A DNA stretch of 64,000 nt from Kryptolebias marmoratus (GCF_001649575.2 NC_051439.1:11230539-11294538); one strand, 5' to 3'. Positions 34,285 through 47,996 are shown, counted from the stretch's first letter. The notes: generated by a model from the letters alone, not told the origin. Numbers and translations: made by a program.

Positions 34285-35672
34285 CAATAGTTACTGAAAC
34301 AACTTGAAACTGACAAAAGTAATGAGAAACAAATTACTAGAAATCAATTGATGAAAATCAGTCAATGCTTTTGAATTGTGGTTCAAAAGAATTATTTAAA
34401 AAAAACTAATGAAACTGGCTTTGACAAAAAGGATGGTAGCCTTAGAAAAGATTGAAACTAATTTGCCCACAGGGACATGTTAAACTCAGGCGTGTCCTGT
34501 AATCAGCATCACAGGTGTTTTCATTCCTATAATCAGTCTGTTTGTTTAAAGAGTGACAGGTAGTCACAGGGCTGTTTAGGTATCATGGTGTGTACCACAC
34601 TGAACCTGGAGCACAGAAAGATAAGGACAGAGGAGCTTAGAAAGACAATTATTGACATCATGTTGAAGGTAAAGACTATAAGACCATCTCCAAGCAGCTG
34701 GATGCTCCTGTGACCACAGCTGCTCAGATTATTCAGAAGTTTTAGATCCACAGGACTGGAGACGACCTCCCTGGATGTGGCCGCAAGAAGAAAACTGACG
34801 ACAAATCGAAGAGACAGATAATAAGAACGAGAACCAAGAAGCTCAGAACAACTTCCAGAGAGATTAGAGGTGAACTCCAAGGTCAAGAGTCATCAGATAG
34901 TACCATCAGTCAATGTTTGAGCCGAAGTGGATTTAATAGAAGAGAACCGAGGAGGACACCAAATTATAAAAAAGTCAGACTGGAATTTGCCAAAATGCCT
35001 ATTGAGACGCCACAAAGCTTCTGGGAGAAGGACGTTTGTAAGGATTAGACAAAACTGGAGATTTTTTGGTGACAAAGAAAAGAAACCTGTACCTGCAGCA
35101 AAACATGGAAGAGGCTCAGTTGTTCTCGGGCTGCTTTGCTGGTGTGTTAAATCTGTGAGGGGTTCAATGAAATCTCAAGACTATCAAGACATGCTGGAGT
35201 GAAATGAGCTGCCCAGAGTCAGAAAGCTTGGTCTGAGTCAGATCATTGGTTCTCCAACAGGATAATGACCCAAAACTCAACTAAAAACACCCAAATATGA
35301 CCCAGAACAAAACATTGGACCATTCTGAAGTGGCCTTCTGAGCTCTGATCTAAATCCTGTTGAACATCTGTGGAAGGAGCTGAAACATCTGGAGAAGGAA
35401 CCCTTCAAACCTGAGACAGCTGGAGCTGTTTATGAGGAGGGGGACAAAATACCTGAGGACAGGTGCAGAAGTCACTGGATTGCAGCGATTATTTAAAAGG
35501 TTGGACAACAAAATATTAAGTGAAGACGACCATCTGTTTGGTTAAAACTAGTTTCATCAGTTTTTTTTATATTCTGTTGAACCAAAAATCCTAAGCAATG
35601 TCTGATTTTCACAAGTTCATTTTTTAGTAAATTTTTCTTATTACTTTCGTCATTTTATTTCAGTCACCTCTG
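34285..35672 (+). mobile_element. Decayed Tc1-like transposon
   Basis: Long imperfect inverted ends are visible: left tactgaaac and tgacaaaagtaatgag, then ttgaattgtggttcaa; right ttgaaccaaaaatcctaagc and cattttatttcagtcacctc as their complement. Between them, stretches such as gactataagaccatctccaa, ttccagagagattagaggtg, aatctcaagactatcaagac and aacaggataatgacccaaaa mark the transposase of the Tc1 family (DNA-binding domain, then the DDE catalytic region). Many stops, frameshifts and deletions destroy the frame. The flanking TA dinucleotides are no longer recognisable. About 1.39 kb, close to the usual 1.3-1.7 kb. Confidence 0.85.
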
Positions 35673-35679
35673 TGGGTTA

Positions 35680-37005
35680 TTCTTTCTTTAAACACATTTA
35701 TCTGCATCTGAGTTACAAATGGTTTTATGCAAGCAATTATGTCAGATTCAATCGGACATTCTGCTTTTTTAGTTTGTGTTGCAGTGGACAGAAAGGATTC
35801 GTTCCTGCTTTTTATGTAACAACTATTGAGACGAATGTGCAGAATTACAATAAAAATGGCTTTTTTAGAGTGACAAATATTATTTTCGTATTTCACTTCA
35901 AATTATTAGATGTCTGCAGTTTCAAGACGTGGAAAAAAAACTTCTTTAGTGGTAGTTTTATAGAAGGTAAAATTGAATCCACATGGCTCTTTCGGGTCCT
36001 CGCCGTATCTGCTTTTATTATTTGAACTGTCAGATATGAAAATGGATTTCCCAGAGGTTTGTGTTTTTTGTGTGACTGCGAGCTAAAGCATGAATAGAAA
36101 AGTAAAGTGATTTACAGTGGATGTCCAAGCATACCAGGCATGCTCCAAAGCACTGCTCAAGCCATCCCTGAACATCATTTATCAAACTCTACAACAAAAT
36201 AATCAAGGAGGGAAGCAGCAGCGTGAGTTTTGGGGCTTTCTAAGTTGCGGCGACATTTCGGTTGAATCATTAACTTTCACCGTCTTCGCCTCAGCAGAGA
36301 TTCTAAACAGGTTTCCTTTCAGATAAAATCATGTTTTCTTTTAGGTTTTTGTAGCATAAGTTCACAATCTTATTGAATTTTTGTGAACCTATCCTGTTTT
36401 TGCACACAGTAGCTGCAGCGAGAATATAACGTTTCACTATAAAAGCAGAAACAAGCAATGAGTTTAGTCTCTCCATATACAATTCTTTTGTGAGGTGCAG
36501 AACTGTAAAAGGTTTTTTCCTCCTGAACAATTATCGTAGCTTCAGTGTAAATGACATCTTGGGCTCTCCAACCTTGTGTAATTACTTTTTTACAAGAGCA
36601 TCATTGGAGGTGATCTATTGTCTTTTGGAGCCAGTGATTTTTCTAAAGAAAGGAGATAATCTGGCTCTCCGGGACTCATGTTGCATGCAGAGCAAACGCG
36701 ACGCCAGCGGGAAAAAGGATGAAAGTTAGGCTGGAAAAGAAAAATTCAGGAGAGCAGCGTTAATAAAAATGTCAGAGACGTGAAAGTAATTTGAGATATT
36801 TTCGAGGTAAACCACAATCTGTTGTCATGATTAATTGTCTGAATTTGTTTTTCTCACCTTATCGCTCTCGTGGCCTAACTTGTCTCTCGCTGCAGCATAA
36901 ATAAGTTCCTGCACATTAACCTTTTTAACACACCTGTCAGCAGACAGGCTGACTCAAATACAATATGTAAGTTAGAAAAAAAATAGTTAGTAATACAAAA
37001 TTGCA
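35680..37005. other. Non-coding, no feature seen
   Basis: Several open frames of 60-117 codons occur, but none has a domain, splice context or start context that supports a gene. Confidence 0.4.
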
Positions 37006-37009
37006 TGGT

Positions 37010-37626
37010 AAGGACCTGGTACTTATCGAGTACGTACCTGGTATCTACAAGTTACTTACAGGGCACCTTTACTTGAACCGAGCTGTATTATAAAGTGACT
37101 TGTTACTTCCCATATATGGGGTACATTCCTGGGGTTTACAGGGTACACGCCAGGTACTTTCTGGTACGTACTTACTTACATACCTTGCAAGTTCAGTTAA
37201 AAGATAGGAGTTTAAAATCAAAACAACTGGACTTCTGTTCTGTAGTAGAAAACATTTCACTTTTCATCTTCTGCAAGCACCTGTAATACAGGCTAACAGG
37301 TCACTTCACAATACTGCCCAATCCCCTTAAATACCCTGTAAGCACCCCTGTAGGTACCCCATAGGTACTAGGTACATACCCTCTTGGTACAATGAACACA
37401 CTCTGTAAGTATCCCATAGATACCAGGTACCTTTAAAGTATGTATCCTCTAAGTACCAGGTATGTATCCAGTAATTACCTTATTGGTACCTCATAAGAAC
37501 CAGGTACCTACACCATAAGTACAATGAACATACCCTGTAAGTACAACATAGATACCAGGTTAGTACCCAGTCAGTACCCTGTAGATAGTCTGTAAGTACC
37601 AGGTATGTATCCAGTAATTACCAGGC
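37010..37626. repeat. GTAC-rich degenerate tandem array
   Basis: The motif GTAC occurs about two dozen times in some 600 bp, mostly within variants of ccctgtaagtaccaggtac, cccataggtac and atccagtaattacc. Larger units reappear: aagtaccaggtatgtatcca followed by gtaattacc is seen at about 37455 and again near 37590. GTAC is self-complementary, so the array has many short palindromes. It looks like an eroded minisatellite; no open frame runs through it. Confidence 0.75.
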
Positions 37627-37629
37627 TGT

Positions 37630-40380
37630 AATATTTATTGTTACTAATATAATTTCCAACATTTGTTGGGTTTTTTTGTTTATTTGTGTTAAAAAAGCAC
37701 CTCTGAGGAAACTCAAAAATATGTCTGCCTGAACAATAACCTTATACTCTTCTGTCTTTCTGTCTCTTTAAGTCGCAGTTGAAAGTAAATCCAGCTAAGC
37801 CAAACGCAAAAATGCTGCATCAGTGTCCTCTCTGTATGTACAGATACGCATATACTGTAAATATATTCTCTACAGCTCCCAGTTGTGTTTTAGCCAAACA
37901 GAATATAAAAAGAAAAGATGAGTGACACTTTTTCCTCACCACCAGGGACTTTTTTTCTTTTTTTTTTGCTCTTTCAATCTGACAACAGATTTCAGTTTTA
38001 AAAGGAGCTCACTCTTCCAAACACAGTAAAGTAACAGCAGAGGGGAAGGGAACTACACAGGTTTTTAAACAAGCACGTGACAGCGCTGTTGCAGAGAACT
38101 TATTTTAAACATTCGCAGTGTGAAAGGCGAAGCATTTCGGTGCCGTGCAACAATAAACACATCAGTTTGTTGCCTTCAGGCGGCAGCGGCAGAAAAAGGG
38201 GTTCAAGGATTGTGTCTGAATCCGTCGCTCAGCGGAGCTTCTGTTTGTCATTTTAGGTGTGCTGATGGAAGGACAGATGCAAACAACGAATTGCGTTGTG
38301 ATTACCTGCGCCTTTCGTCATCTTTCGACTGACAAACAGTGAACCCTCACCCCATCCCTGATCTAACAGATGATTAAAGCTTTCTTTGATGCCCGCAGCA
38401 TTCTGTGTTTCTTCTTCCTCTTTCTACAAACACGCAGAGATTTATTTTCCACTTTTGCTTCTCTTTTCCCTGAGAAAGAGAAGAAGTGGAAGAAGATACT
38501 CCCCTGCTATCAGGACCCTTTGAGTATCGGTAGTTCCTGTGGAGAAAAAGCAGAGAGGGAACAATGTGGAGTTCACTTTTAGGTTACAGTAAAAAGCAAG
38601 GAAGTTGAAATGCTGTCCTACCTGCAGGATTCACAAGTCGCTCTGCAGACACAAAAGCTTGAAAGTGACGTTGATTCACTTCACCGCTGCTGCTGATGGG
38701 TTATTCATGGCAAGCTTCTTCAAGTATGGGGCAACTTCAGTCTGTGGAACCAGACAGCAGTTTCTGCCTCGTGTCATGGTTGTACATGTCAACTAAAATA
38801 ACTATAAATAAACAAAATAAAACTTCTTCTTGCCCTTTTCCCAACACTGAAGATTCCTCAAACTTGCAGCGAGATTTAGTTACTTCCTGTCTTCCTCTTT
38901 TACACAGAAACCTGTCAGCTCTTTTCAAAGATGTGCCTCTTTATTTAATCGGCTTGCCGTGGGATACGTCTGAACACACATTCAAGTTGCTTTTAGACAG
39001 AAAAAAATACCCCATTTAGGTCTGACATTATGACATTTGTATCTTACTTTTCTCAGAGTAGTAAGGACTGAATTTTTACGTCAATACCAAAGAAAATTTT
39101 AGCAGAAATCAGTGTAAAAAGGAGAAAACTATTATTGTAAAAGTAAGGACAGTGTAATCAACGGAGAGTCCTATAGTTGCAGCATCACTCAGTGCTTGTG
39201 CACTAATGAATACCATTAAACAGACAACTGAGTTCAATGATGAAACTTATAACCAAGGAGGAGATATAAAATCACTGTCTTCAGTCTGAGGAAACACAGT
39301 CATCAGGTGTGCTCACACCTGAACAATAAATTATTTTTATTGTTTCATTATTGCTTTGGAAAGGTGTTGAAAATAGAAATTAAGGCCTAAAACTTACTGG
39401 AATATTGTTTACTGGTTTAATAAATCCAACGTAAAGTAGTTTTATCTTCTTATTCTTGAAAGTTGACGGGTTTTTTGCATCCAGAAGAGGGATCTCCTGC
39501 AGGCCTAAAAGACAGCTGGATGTCGGTATTTACCTGTGTTTTTTTCCACACCGAGTGAGTAATTGTAGCTATTAAAGCAATACAGGCAGACTTTATTCAG
39601 AAAAAAAAACAACAGCTTTCATCACAAAGAAGAGAAAGCTCCCTTAAAAAGCACAAACGATAGCCACAATGAGCAATCTTTATTGCTTTTATCACTTCAT
39701 TAAACATTTATCTTTGTCATCTTTGACAAAAAAGCAGCCAAAAAAAGTTCACGTTTTATATTTTTACAGTGACTTTCCCCACATGGCACTGCATTACTCA
39801 CGCTATAGATGCGAGTTTAAGAAGCCTGAATGGACACAGAACAATATTTCAACCTTTAGAAAGAGTATTGGCCTGAGAGTCTTCAGCTTTTGTCTCACTT
39901 TTCAGCGCTGCGGGCTATGTATTATCTTTTTATGCAGTTTGCAGTAAATGAGCTCAGGTCTGAAGAAAACCATAAATATAGTGCTTCATTTTTAATATCG
40001 TGCAGGCCTGCTAAAACGTGAACTTACTGTAACTCTCACATGTTCTCTGTTCTGATGTGAAAAAGTGATGCCACAGACAGAAATAGTTTCTTTTCATAAC
40101 GCTGATTTTTGCTCACTGAAATAATTCATTAAACTCATTAGATCATTACAACAAGTCAAGGGAAACAAGGTTTGACTCACATGGATGTGATGACGAAAGA
40201 ACCATAGACATTACAAACTATTCATGTTTAAAAGACTGAAGCTTATTGTCAAAAAGAGGTAATAGTTACGGCTAAGTCAGCTAACATTCTCATTTGATGG
40301 AGATCCAATATATAAAATTAACAAGGAAGCAGACATGTTCCTGAATGGCCATTAAGTGCGTTTTAGCCTGAACCAAACTG
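37630..40380. other. Non-coding, no feature seen
   Basis: AT-rich with several T and A runs. No exon, RNA or transposon recognised. Confidence 0.4.
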
Positions 40381-40384
40381 CAAA

Positions 40385-40500
40385 TATTATTGCCCACCGC
40401 CGAAATATCTTTTAATGTGTGCAAGTGTTTGTGTGTTTGTCTGATAGCAAAATATCTCATTTATTTGGATATTACTTTCTGACAGTCTGAAAGGATTGCT
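40385..40500 (-). repeat. Repeat A fragment (right end)
   Basis: Begins with attattgcccaccgccgaaa and continues into gcaaaatatctcatttattt and ttactttctgacagtctgaa. This is the complement of the right end of repeat A. Confidence 0.55.
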
Positions 40501-40504
40501 GTGA

Positions 40505-42040
40505 GTTTGCCCCAGATCTGATAAAGAGCTCCTCATGTTTCCATTAAATCAGATATATGAGACAAAACCTGGACTCAGGACAGTGGCTGCCCTTGTGATA
40601 TTTACACCCGTTTAGTTGCCACGCTTTGGTTAGCGTTATCTCCTCTTTCTGTTTCTGACCTTTGTCTGTGGTCTTTTTCTCCCAAAGTCTCAGAAGAACG
40701 CAATATGAAAAACTGCCAGCAGAAGCAGAGATCACATCGTACATTAGGAAAGACAGATGAGCCAAGGATGTCAATCTGATTTTAGGTAACTGAGTGAAAC
40801 TTGATTGGGCTTACACGCGGCTGACCCCCCCGTCTTCCTGCAAATGAAAGACAATAAAGGAGAGTCTGAGCACACAGATCTGTTGACTCAACATGTGCCA
40901 CGACGAATCTTCCCTCACAAAACTCCCGCCTCCTCCACACACGCATTCTTCCCAAGTTTTTAAAATTCACGCCTGGCTGTGGCTCTCATAGATCCGCCTC
41001 GCACAGTGACACAGTTCCATTTAAAGGAAGCAGGCCCTGGAAATAGAGCAGATTTGACAGAAAATGGAGAAGTCGGTGGGAATTCAACTATCAGAAGGGT
41101 GACAAGCCACATGGCACCCCGAGGACCTGCATTGTCTCTTTATTTCAGTCTGTCACCTACAATCTGTGTTTAAATAACCACCAGTCTCCAGCGTCTTGCA
41201 GTAATTGGATCCAGTCAAGGCAGGGACAGATGAGGCAGTCACACACATCGCTCCTCACAGATTTAATCATGCTTTCTGGGTGTTTTTTCCTAACTGTTAG
41301 AGGAGGTTTCACACACTTGGACAACAAGACATCAAGGAGAGGGGTTTGATCCGGAGTCAGCTCCTGAAACTTTGACCCTCCCCAGAGGAAATCATTAGAA
41401 GTTGATTGTGACACGAAGCTTTGAAGGTTTTCCACATTCCTTTGAAGACTCAAACCCCAATATAAAAAAAAATACACTGAACAGGGATCTGTGTTCAGGT
41501 ATAATGAGGGGCTGTTACTCAATGAAGTTTTACACGTTTGTTTTCCACGATTCAGGGAAAATACTGTGAATCTGAAACTGTTACACCAAGTTCTATTAAA
41601 AAAACAAAAACTGGTAATAAAGCTGACATGCAAAACTAAATTTCTGTATTTATTTATATGGGACACTTTTATTGTTTGAGTGTGGTTGGTTGTCTCGTGT
41701 CTCAATTTGTTATTTGTCTGTTTTATTTTAGGCCTTTTTGATTTCATTCTTTTTTGGTTTTAGGTTTCATTGAGTTTTTGACTATATGGAGTTATTTTCA
41801 CTGCATCTATATGTCCTCAGTAGCTGCTGTTTTCAGCTCTTCGCACACCACCTGTCTTCCATTAGTAATCAGCACACCTGTTGTCATTTCCTATGCCTTG
41901 GTTCTTCTCAGTCTTTTTCAGAGGTAATGCACACCTTCTGTTTTTTGAAGAAGCAGAAGAAGAAGAAGAAGAAGAAACTCTAGCTCTGACATGTTCCATA
42001 TCGCTGTTTGAAACTCTCTCCATCGTTCCTGTATTCGGGT
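40505..42040. other. Non-coding stretch with (GAA)n microsatellite
   Basis: No gene seen. A GAA/AGA microsatellite occupies about 41947-41976. The segment 41640-41930, with blocks such as ttagtaatcagcacacctg, resembles fish interspersed repeats, but I cannot define its ends. Confidence 0.4.
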
Positions 42041-42044
42041 TCTT

Positions 42045-42170
42045 CACCTGATTTGAATGAGCGAATAACTTCTTCTGCTTCTGCAGAACTTGCTGAAAAG
42101 CAAGGAAACACCTAAAACACGCAGGATTGTGGCCCTCCAGGACTCTGGTCCTGGAGGGCCACAATCCTGC
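42045..42170. mobile_element. Rearranged hAT MITE with perfect hairpin
   Basis: The left part (cacctgatttgaatgagc, ttctgcagaacttgctgaaa, cctaaaacacgcaggattgt) matches the right half of the MITE family seen at 59714. It then runs into 42121-42170, a perfect inverted repeat with 23-bp arms and a tctg loop, made of the family's ggccctccaggac end facing its own complement. A duplicated gacatcactg follows at about 42171-42190. Normal family ends and target duplication are absent. Confidence 0.65.
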
Positions 42171-42194
42171 GACATCACTGGACATCACTGGTCG

Positions 42195-44485
42195 AGAGTG
42201 ACCCCACATCCAGGACCAAGCAGGTTACTGAAAATTAATGCATGAATTTTTCTGCATCTTTGAGTTTAGTTTGAGAACAGGTTTTTTTTTTAACTCCAAG
42301 AAATCTAATTGGTCTTGGGGGAATAACAGTAGCATTTACTACAGAGGGTTTAAAGTAATTTCTGCACCATCACACTTCACTCTTCTTATAGGAAGAAATT
42401 ATTTGGATTTCTGTGCACACATATAGGGCTAAACATAAGGCTCAAAAGGCACGTTTGTGGATCTATGTGCATAAATAATGCACACGGCAACTAAAATGTG
42501 AATTCGCTTAGAAGTTTCTCCTTCTTGTAGAGCATAATTGTTATGCTTCATCTGAAAAGATGTCAAACACTCCTGTAATCAGAACCGGTTGCAAACTCAC
42601 TTGTTTGATGAGCATTCACAGAACCACTGATTCATATGATGATTAGCACTTCATTCTGCCCACAATAAAGAGATAGTAATGCAGGGGAAAAAAACAGTCC
42701 AGAACAGAAAGGTTGAGCTGGGAGAATGCTATTAAAGATTATTTTGCAGGCAGGACCTTGACGGGTCAATGAGGAGGTGCATTTTTACACCGTAAGGAAT
42801 GCAAATGTGTCTTCCACTTTAGGAGAAAGCATCTCTCCATCTATTCTCACGTTTGCAGTTCAGTTTCTGTGCAAATGAACCAAACTGCAGTTTAACATAA
42901 AGCATTTTGATTTAGCTTTAGACAACAGGTTTCTAGTCTTTCAATAAAACCTGCAGCTGCTAGCTTCAGTTTCCTTATCTGTGTGCAAAGATAGGAATGG
43001 GATCATTCGTTCTCATTTGGGAAAGAAGCACATTATTTACTGTAAATATTGCGTGGCACTTTGTAATCAAGCGTTTTATTATTGAGTATTTTTGAGCAAA
43101 TAGCTATTTTTTTACTGTCTTTGAATGAAGAGACAGAAAAGGTTTTTTTTCACAAGTGGCAAAATGATTTCCCACTTCCATAAAGGAGTTATTACAGCCA
43201 TATGTCTCCCAGTTATTTATCTTTTCCACGCTTCAGAATGCTGTAGGGTATATATTCATAACTCTGATAAAAGCTGCCCAGAATCTACCTGCAATCCACA
43301 GCAGAGCCGAGGCGCCGCACTTGAAGTTTGATAATTAATTCCACTGCTGATGGCGGTGGGTTTAGTGTTTTCCTCTTTCTTCCGTCCCCTTTCTCCTCTG
43401 TGCTCCGTCTTCCTCTGCGAACACGTGCCGCTTGGAGAAGCGAAGAGGGACAGCCTGGGCCAGAGAAGAAACGGAAAGGAGTGATTTATTCCCAGGCATT
43501 TCCAAGGAAACGTCATGAATAAATTCGGTCAGGTAAGCATTTTCTACCTGGCTGTTTGATTGTTCTGTCTTAGTCCTGTGGGGAAATAAAAAAGGAGGAG
43601 ATGGGTGTGGATTGTTCACGTTGGGGTAGTGTTTTATTCTTTGAGGTTCTCAGTGAGATATTACTTATTTATATTTTATAACTGCAACCAAATCAATACA
43701 GTTTTCCTGTCCTTCAATGCTAGTTGTTATTTAAAAGGCTTTAAATATAAACAATAAACCAAAGTCATTCTGTAGATTTACTTGTAAACTAAATCCATTT
43801 CCATATTTTATCTGGATATTGCCTCTTTCTCCTTCACTCGTTAGAGAAATGACCAGAATGCATTGCTCTGTTAACCTGCCATCCGGCTTCTTTTTAGCAG
43901 AGAGGAGGAGGAGTTATTTAGCTCAATATGTTCGCCCGTTCTGCCTGACTTATTGATCCGTTAACTGACTGAGGTTTGTGCGAGTTAGAATCCATGGCTG
44001 TAAAAGAAAAAAAAAAAGGGATAGCCTAATTGTGCCGCATATTGATAAATCAATGGAGCTCATCCATTTGATACTTTTGTCCACTGAAGTTAATGAGAAA
44101 GAGCTCACAGGCGATGCTCCTTGAAGTATAAAAATCTGAAGCAAAATGTTGTGCTTGTTCAGTTCCACTTCATTTGGAATTACAATATTTTTTTAAAAAC
44201 TAAATACTTGTGATATGATGCCACAACATGGTAGGACTATAAATCCACTTCATTAGTTGTGAATAAAAGCTGAAGCACACATGCATTGTTATTCACAAAC
44301 TTTAACCCTGCTTCTTCTGCTGTTTTTATGTTGACTTGAAGAAAAAAAGAGGGGGAAACTTGACACTACAAATCTAAAACCTTTTACTAATGCACAGCAA
44401 CGACTATGTCTGCTTGAGAGGGGTTTTGTTTCGTAAAAAAATAAAAGCTTGATGCGCTTTAGATCTGGGAAAACTAAACTTGCGG
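42195..44485. other. Non-coding, no feature accepted
   Basis: A non-repetitive, GC-richer patch at about 43.28-43.53 kb ends in a short ATG frame followed by a good donor (CAG/gtaagc at 43533), but nothing else supports an exon. The remainder is AT-rich. Confidence 0.4.
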
Positions 44486-44489
44486 TGTG

Positions 44490-44862
44490 GATTTATTGCC
44501 TACCACTGAAATGTGTCTCTTGAACCACTAAATGGATTTTAATAAAACCCCTAAAATAATCACTGGATGCTCAATCCAATATAAGACGGCTGCCACAGCT
44601 AATCGACCTTAGCAAACACAAACATGGCTGTAACTCAGAGCATTTTACAGATACCGAGGTCAGATTGGGTGTGGTTGTAGCTGAGAGTCATCCCCAACAC
44701 ATACTCTGACTGCTAACAGATCACACAATGCTTCACAATATCACGTGCGATGGTGCATATTGTTTTTCAGGAGAAAGGCTAAAACTATCATTTTTCAAGC
44801 TAAGATTATCTTAAGTTAAAACTCTGGGATGAACGGCAGCAGGTGATATGCATTCCTTCAAG
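44490..44862 (-). repeat. Repeat A, near-complete copy
   Basis: Minus-oriented copy spanning both family ends: ttattgcctaccactgaaat at one side and gatatgcattccttcaag at the other. Between them lie ggctgccacagctaatcgac, gtgtggttgtagctgagagt and ccaacacatactctgac. At about 370 bp it is shorter than the plus-strand copy at 9862. Confidence 0.75.
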
Positions 44863-44865
44863 AAA

Positions 44866-47800
44866 TGACCTTTAATTGTCGACTGTACCCCATGAGCAAG
44901 ATGTTTTTCTTCACCAAAGATTGACGGTAAAAAGACCCAAGACGTGGACGGAGAGAGGAATATTTCCACACTTCAACACAACTGTGGTATCAAAGATGGC
45001 CGCCATTGTCAGAGGATCTGTTTAGGCCTGAAAATAGGCAGACAGGTGTATCAGCAAAGGGACAATATAACTTCATCACATCTTATTGTTCCTTACAGCA
45101 AAATTAAATATATATATCCAGCTGGTTTTAGCACAAACCATCACTCAAGAGACTGACAGCATCTTACCTGACATAAAACCAAAGACATCTTGAGACATTT
45201 AAATAATATTATGTAGCAGATGTCCATTTATTGGCCGTACAAGTCATATTCCTTGGTATTCACTTTAATATTTCTCTGATCACTCGGTGGTTTTAATGCC
45301 TCTCAAACAAAACTTGTATTTCAGTTCATTGGCATGCAATATAATGGCTCATTTTTGTTTTTTATCACTTATGTTTTATTCTGATTTTTTTTTTTTGCTT
45401 TCTAACCCAACTGTTACGCTTTTACATGCCTATAAAAACAAGCCAGGAAATGTGAAAAGGAAAATTTTGACTCTTTAAAAAAAAGCAATTTCCACTAAAC
45501 AAGAACAAAGTGTTAACTGTGACTTCATACGAGCCAGAAAAATTAGCATCTCTATCAGAGAAACTGTCTGTTTTTTATGTTGTTTTTTGTACCGCAAGAG
45601 ATTTTTAAACCAAAGCAGTCAACAGATGACGGCAGTGGGAGGATTTTTCAATCCATAACCATCAACAGTACAGCCTGAAAACTGAGAGCACGTTCACACT
45701 TTTTATCTGATTGAACCGAACTCAACTGTACTTCAGTGACCCTAACTCAACTGAGTAAATGGATTTTTTTTTTTTATTATTGAGCTATCGGGCAAATGAC
45801 TTCTGCTAAAATGGAACGTGGTAAATAATGTGCTGCCGCAACTCGCTGCGAAAACTGCGAGTCAAGAGGTCAGAACTGTAAAGGAGAGGTTTTTCTTTCA
45901 TTTTCGAGTGATCAAAAGATGAAAATCTTCTAAAGTTTGTTTTCATTGGTCATAATGAGGCTCGGGGACAGCAAACTGGATTTGGAAAACTCCTTTTGGC
46001 CGTGCCGAGCATCACAACACAACCCCGGGACCTCATGGCGCCAACTTCTCGGGGGAGCGCCGGCGAACTGACAAAACGCCGGCAAATTAAAGAAGCGCCT
46101 TCACTGTTCTGACAGCACGTTCGTGACGTTACGTGGCGCTGAAATAAGACAAACAGAATGAGAAATGCCTCAGATTGACAACAAAAGTACAGCATGACGA
46201 AACTGCTGGCAAGGAGACGATACGAATGATACAAAAGTGCAAATATATAGTAAACACATCATCTGTCAAAGTGTTTGGGTGTGTTTTGCGTATTTTTTGC
46301 AAATACTGAAAAGCAGCAGAGCATTTCATCAGTGATTGTTTTATCACCAATGCCCTACCTGCCACACTGATAGATATCTGTTCAGATGTTTCAGCTAAAA
46401 CTTACCAAATGTTTAATAAAACCTACAAGATTTCCAGTTAAAACTTTTAAATGTTTTTTTTCTCCTTCCTCTGCCATCATAGGGAACCGTAGAGTTTATG
46501 AAACTAACATTTTAGGCTCGAACTGACTCCCCAGTCACCAGAAGAAAAAAATATATAGTTTTATGTATTTGGAAATGCATATATTTATTTTCTTAACCTC
46601 AGAAACAAGATCTCCACTGGGACAGGTGCTTAATATTTAACACAGAGAGCAAATGGTGTGATGGCATGCTAAAATATTCCTTATTACCTTATTAACCAGC
46701 AATTAAAGTAAAGAGGTTGGAGAAATCTGTTGTTATGTTTTATAAAACCTTAGTTTGAATCCAGATGTTTGGTTTGTTTGAGGCACCAAATCTACTTAGT
46801 TTAAAGTAAAAAAAAGGTTTGGACTCTGCTTGTTTTGAGTAAAAAAAAATGAAGTAAATGACAAAATGGGAGTGAAAGTAAGTATATCTGGCTCAGAAAC
46901 ACTGAGACTTAAATATTAACATACCACCAGAAACTAACAATTAACCAATCAAATTTTGAGTTTCTTTTGTATAAGGTTCATTGTTTGTGTAATTCTGTTT
47001 TATTTCTTGTTGTTCTTGTGTTTAGTTTTATGTTTTAAGTTCTTGTGTAGTTTTTGCTCCCTGTGTCTTCGGTCATCGTTCACTTTTCCTCGGCTGGTTG
47101 ACAAGGTTCTGCTGAGATTTGCTCATAAATCAACGTTCTGGATAAACAGAATTTAAAGATGTGATAAAAGGAAGAAAATAAAGTTTAATTTTCAAAGTGA
47201 CAGATATGAATGTGGTGTCATTCTTTAAAGGAATTGGTTGGACTAGCACTTTAAAGCACAAATATTGCCTTAAAGGTGGAGCTATGAAGAGTTTAACCAG
47301 AGGTGTTTGGCATCAGCCTGAGTCTGCAATAAATGTCTTCTGAGTTTCACAACAAAAAAGGTTAACAGGATGTTTCAGTCTGTTCATAAGCTGCAGGTGG
47401 GTAAAAATAAAATCCCTCATTAAATTACTTTTTCTGCAAGCCGAGCTTGGGTATCGTTTTTGATTCAGCAGCAGAAAGAAAAAGACTGAAGGTTGTAGTT
47501 GTGCGTGTACAGTAAAAACAGGAAAACAAAACAAAGAAAAGCATCCAATAAAAGAAAGGAGGCTACAAAGACAGGTGAGGGCAGTACATCTCAAACATTA
47601 TTGCAAGACAAGCTTTGTACTTATTGGAGAATTGATTAATGGGCACTATTGTGAGAACATGGAGAAAGCAGAAGCTCTCCTGTGACTGCATTGCAGTGCA
47701 CTCAGGAGATGGAGATAGAAACACTTCTTATTCACCCGCACGACTGTCAAAGAGAGGTTTGAACACGACTCCAGACATCCCTGCACTCTGTGTTGGAGGG

Positions 47801-47994
47801 AATCAATACTGAATCTACAGCTCTGGGGATTTGATTGTATTTTTATTGTTTATCAGAATTATTTTGTGATTCTGGGAGCCTTTCTTCGCCTCATCCTCTA
47901 TGTTCTCATCAATATCTTCTTTTTTTTTCCTATGGTGGTTATAAACATGAAAAGACAAATCCTTGAATTTTCCTACCTTTCTTTCAGCTCACAG

Positions 47995-47995
<1 letters not shown>
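44866..47995. other. Non-coding stretch
   Basis: No gene seen. About 46.94-47.19 kb (ttgtataaggttcattgttt, tcggtcatcgttcacttttc, and an AATAAA) resembles the end of a fish interspersed element, but no terminal repeats were found. Confidence 0.35.

Positions 47996-47996
<1 letters not shown>

Noticed and set aside
34533..35202. Open frames within the Tc1-like element on both strands
   Set aside because: Fragments of a decayed transposase or its antisense; stops and frameshifts rule out a functional gene.
41157..41747. 196-codon open frame on the minus strand
   Set aside because: Long for this AT-rich DNA, but it has no recognisable domain, no splice or promoter context and low-complexity stretches. 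Probably chance.
43328..43538. Possible first exon ending ATG AAT AAA TTC GGT CAG/gtaagc
   Set aside because: The donor is good, but only six codons precede it, there is no matching downstream exon, and no recognisable peptide.
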